A program made the position numbers and the translations under genes. Below the pieces are notes generated by a model. The model did no database searches. It had not been told where the DNA came from and saw only the letters and a program-made list of their open reading frames with translations. A DNA stretch of 52,939 nt from Phycisphaerales bacterium (GTDB lineage Bacteria; Planctomycetota; Phycisphaerae; Phycisphaerales; UBA1924). Shown here one piece after another: positions 52,261 through 52,939 of the stretch (the first letter of the stretch is position 1; every line of letters starts with the position of its first letter). Location of the stretch: assembly GCA_020427635.1 (NCBI GenBank), contig JAGQOH010000010.1, forward strand, positions 10,993-63,931, given 5' to 3'.

Positions 52261-52939
52261 GCGGGTGCTCGGCGCTCATCCCGACCGACCTCTCGCGCAT
52301 TGATCTGCTGCGCAATGGCTCGCCAGGCGAGCACTGGATTGCCTCCCCCTCAGGCGAAGCCCCCGACGCCGACGCCCTGCGCCGACGCGTCAATGAAAGC
52401 TCACTTTGGTGTGCGCGCCAGTGCGGCAACCGCAAACTCACCGCGATCCTGGACGTCGACGAAGCCGCCTGCCGCTGGGTGCATGCGCCTTCCACCGCGG
52501 CGCCCGTGGTCGCCGCGGCTCTGAAGAACCAGGGCGAAGAGTGGGCCACAGTTGCGCCGCTTGGCGGGGTTGAACCCGTGACCAGTGGCTCGGCGGACAC
52601 GCGCGATGCTGTCGTCGCCATCACCATGCCTGACGCGATGGCTCGCCTCTGGCTTGATGGTCTCGATCGTCTGGGCACGCGCGTCACCAACGTCGCCACG
52701 CTCTGGCATGCTGCGGTGAGCGCATGGAACAATGCTCCCGCCGGCACGCTGCAGGCGATCATCCTGGTCGACCACACCAAGCGCCTGGTCTGGGCTTGGT
52801 GCGACGGAGGTGAATTGGTCACGGGCGGACAACTCCGTCTGAGCACCCCAGCAAAGCCTGCCGAGGCCGGCCCATCTGCCGCACGCGATCTCGCGCCGGG
52901 TGCGGTCGCCCGCTTGGCACTGGACTGGACCGCGTGGTC
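52257..52939 (+). CDS. Probable GspL/PilM-like protein, cut by the right edge
   Basis: An open frame from ATG 52257, overlapping the previous stop by 4 nt, runs without a stop to the window end (227 complete codons). The product starts 'MSGCSALIPTDLSRIDLLRN' and has 'AIILVDHTKRLVWAWCDGGELV', which could be a strand-turn-strand of an ASKHA (actin-like) fold as in GspL or PilM. The sequence match is weak; the call depends mainly on operon position after the pseudopilins and GspC. Coupled translation makes it a real gene with high likelihood. Confidence 0.6.
   Translation, partial: MSGCSALIPTDLSRIDLLRNGSPGEHWIASPSGEAPDADALRRRVNESSLWCARQCGNRKLTAILDVDEAACRWVHAPSTAAPVVAAALKNQGEEWATVAPLGGVEPVTSGSADTRDAVVAITMPDAMARLWLDGLDRLGTRVTNVATLWHAAVSAWNNAPAGTLQAIILVDHTKRLVWAWCDGGELVTGGQLRLSTPAKPAEAGPSAARDLAPGAVARLALDWTAW

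Overview
This is a GC-rich, gene-dense chromosomal segment that looks like a member of the Planctomycetota, most likely class Phycisphaerae. The assignment is an inference. It rests on the high GC content, a secreted protein ending in paired dockerin-type 'GDxDGSG' repeats, a stand-alone prepilin-like exported protein, an unusually long leucyl-tRNA synthetase with insertions, the futalosine menaquinone enzyme MqnE, and core genes scattered in short, often convergent, units rather than long conserved operons. No rRNA, tRNA, CRISPR array, transposase, integrase or prophage was seen. About 45 protein-coding genes cover almost the whole window, and both edges cut a gene.

Layout. 1-4440: a carbon-nitrogen hydrolase (cut by the left edge), a small DUF559 endonuclease-like gene bracketed by hairpin inverted repeats, then sulfate activation (cysC divergent from cysDN). 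4441-12621: a degenerate xylose-isomerase-like TIM barrel, a dockerin-type exported protein, a LOG-family protein, folC and leuS. 12634-18721 (all minus): an exported hypothetical, tpiA, secG, yicC, a phosphotransferase and a PDZ protein. 18778-24041: lipoprotein, ruvC, gcvT, an Hpt protein next to a pseudo-receiver/GGDEF protein, mqnE. 24306-30863: a long coiled-coil membrane protein, an anti-sigma/ECF sigma pair, a pilin-like protein, an exported cyclophilin and tsaB. 30927-35005: PH-domain, CorA/ZntB, zinc-ribbon, DUF418 and HAD proteins. 35425-42847: dnaG, rpoD, rnr and a BtuF-like protein. 43021-right edge: a type II secretion operon in the order D-E-F-G-(H/I)-J-K-C-(L, cut by the edge).

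How the parts work together. cysC/D/N convert sulfate to PAPS. tpiA and secG form a pair seen in many bacteria. dnaG and rpoD form the core of the macromolecular-synthesis locus. The secretion genes would assemble a secretin, ATPase, inner-membrane platform and pseudopilus that could export proteins such as the dockerin-bearing one, although no cargo is shown. The ECF sigma factor appears to have its own promoter, and a similar motif lies before the exported cyclophilin, which suggests an envelope-stress circuit.

Most interesting signals: (1) a xylose-isomerase-fold protein that has lost nearly all catalytic and metal ligands and carries a basic disordered tail; (2) a set of apparently leaderless genes (folC, leuS, a lipoprotein, ruvC) with a TACACT/TACAAT/TAGAAT -10 box exactly 8-9 nt before the ATG; (3) a perfect 9-bp hairpin that hides the tpiA ribosome binding site; (4) a receiver domain with Glu in place of the phosphorylated Asp; (5) a DUF559 cassette with terminal hairpin inverted repeats; (6) a GspE lacking its usual tetracysteine zinc module; (7) three convergent gene pairs whose stop codons interlock on a CTAG/CTAA tetranucleotide.
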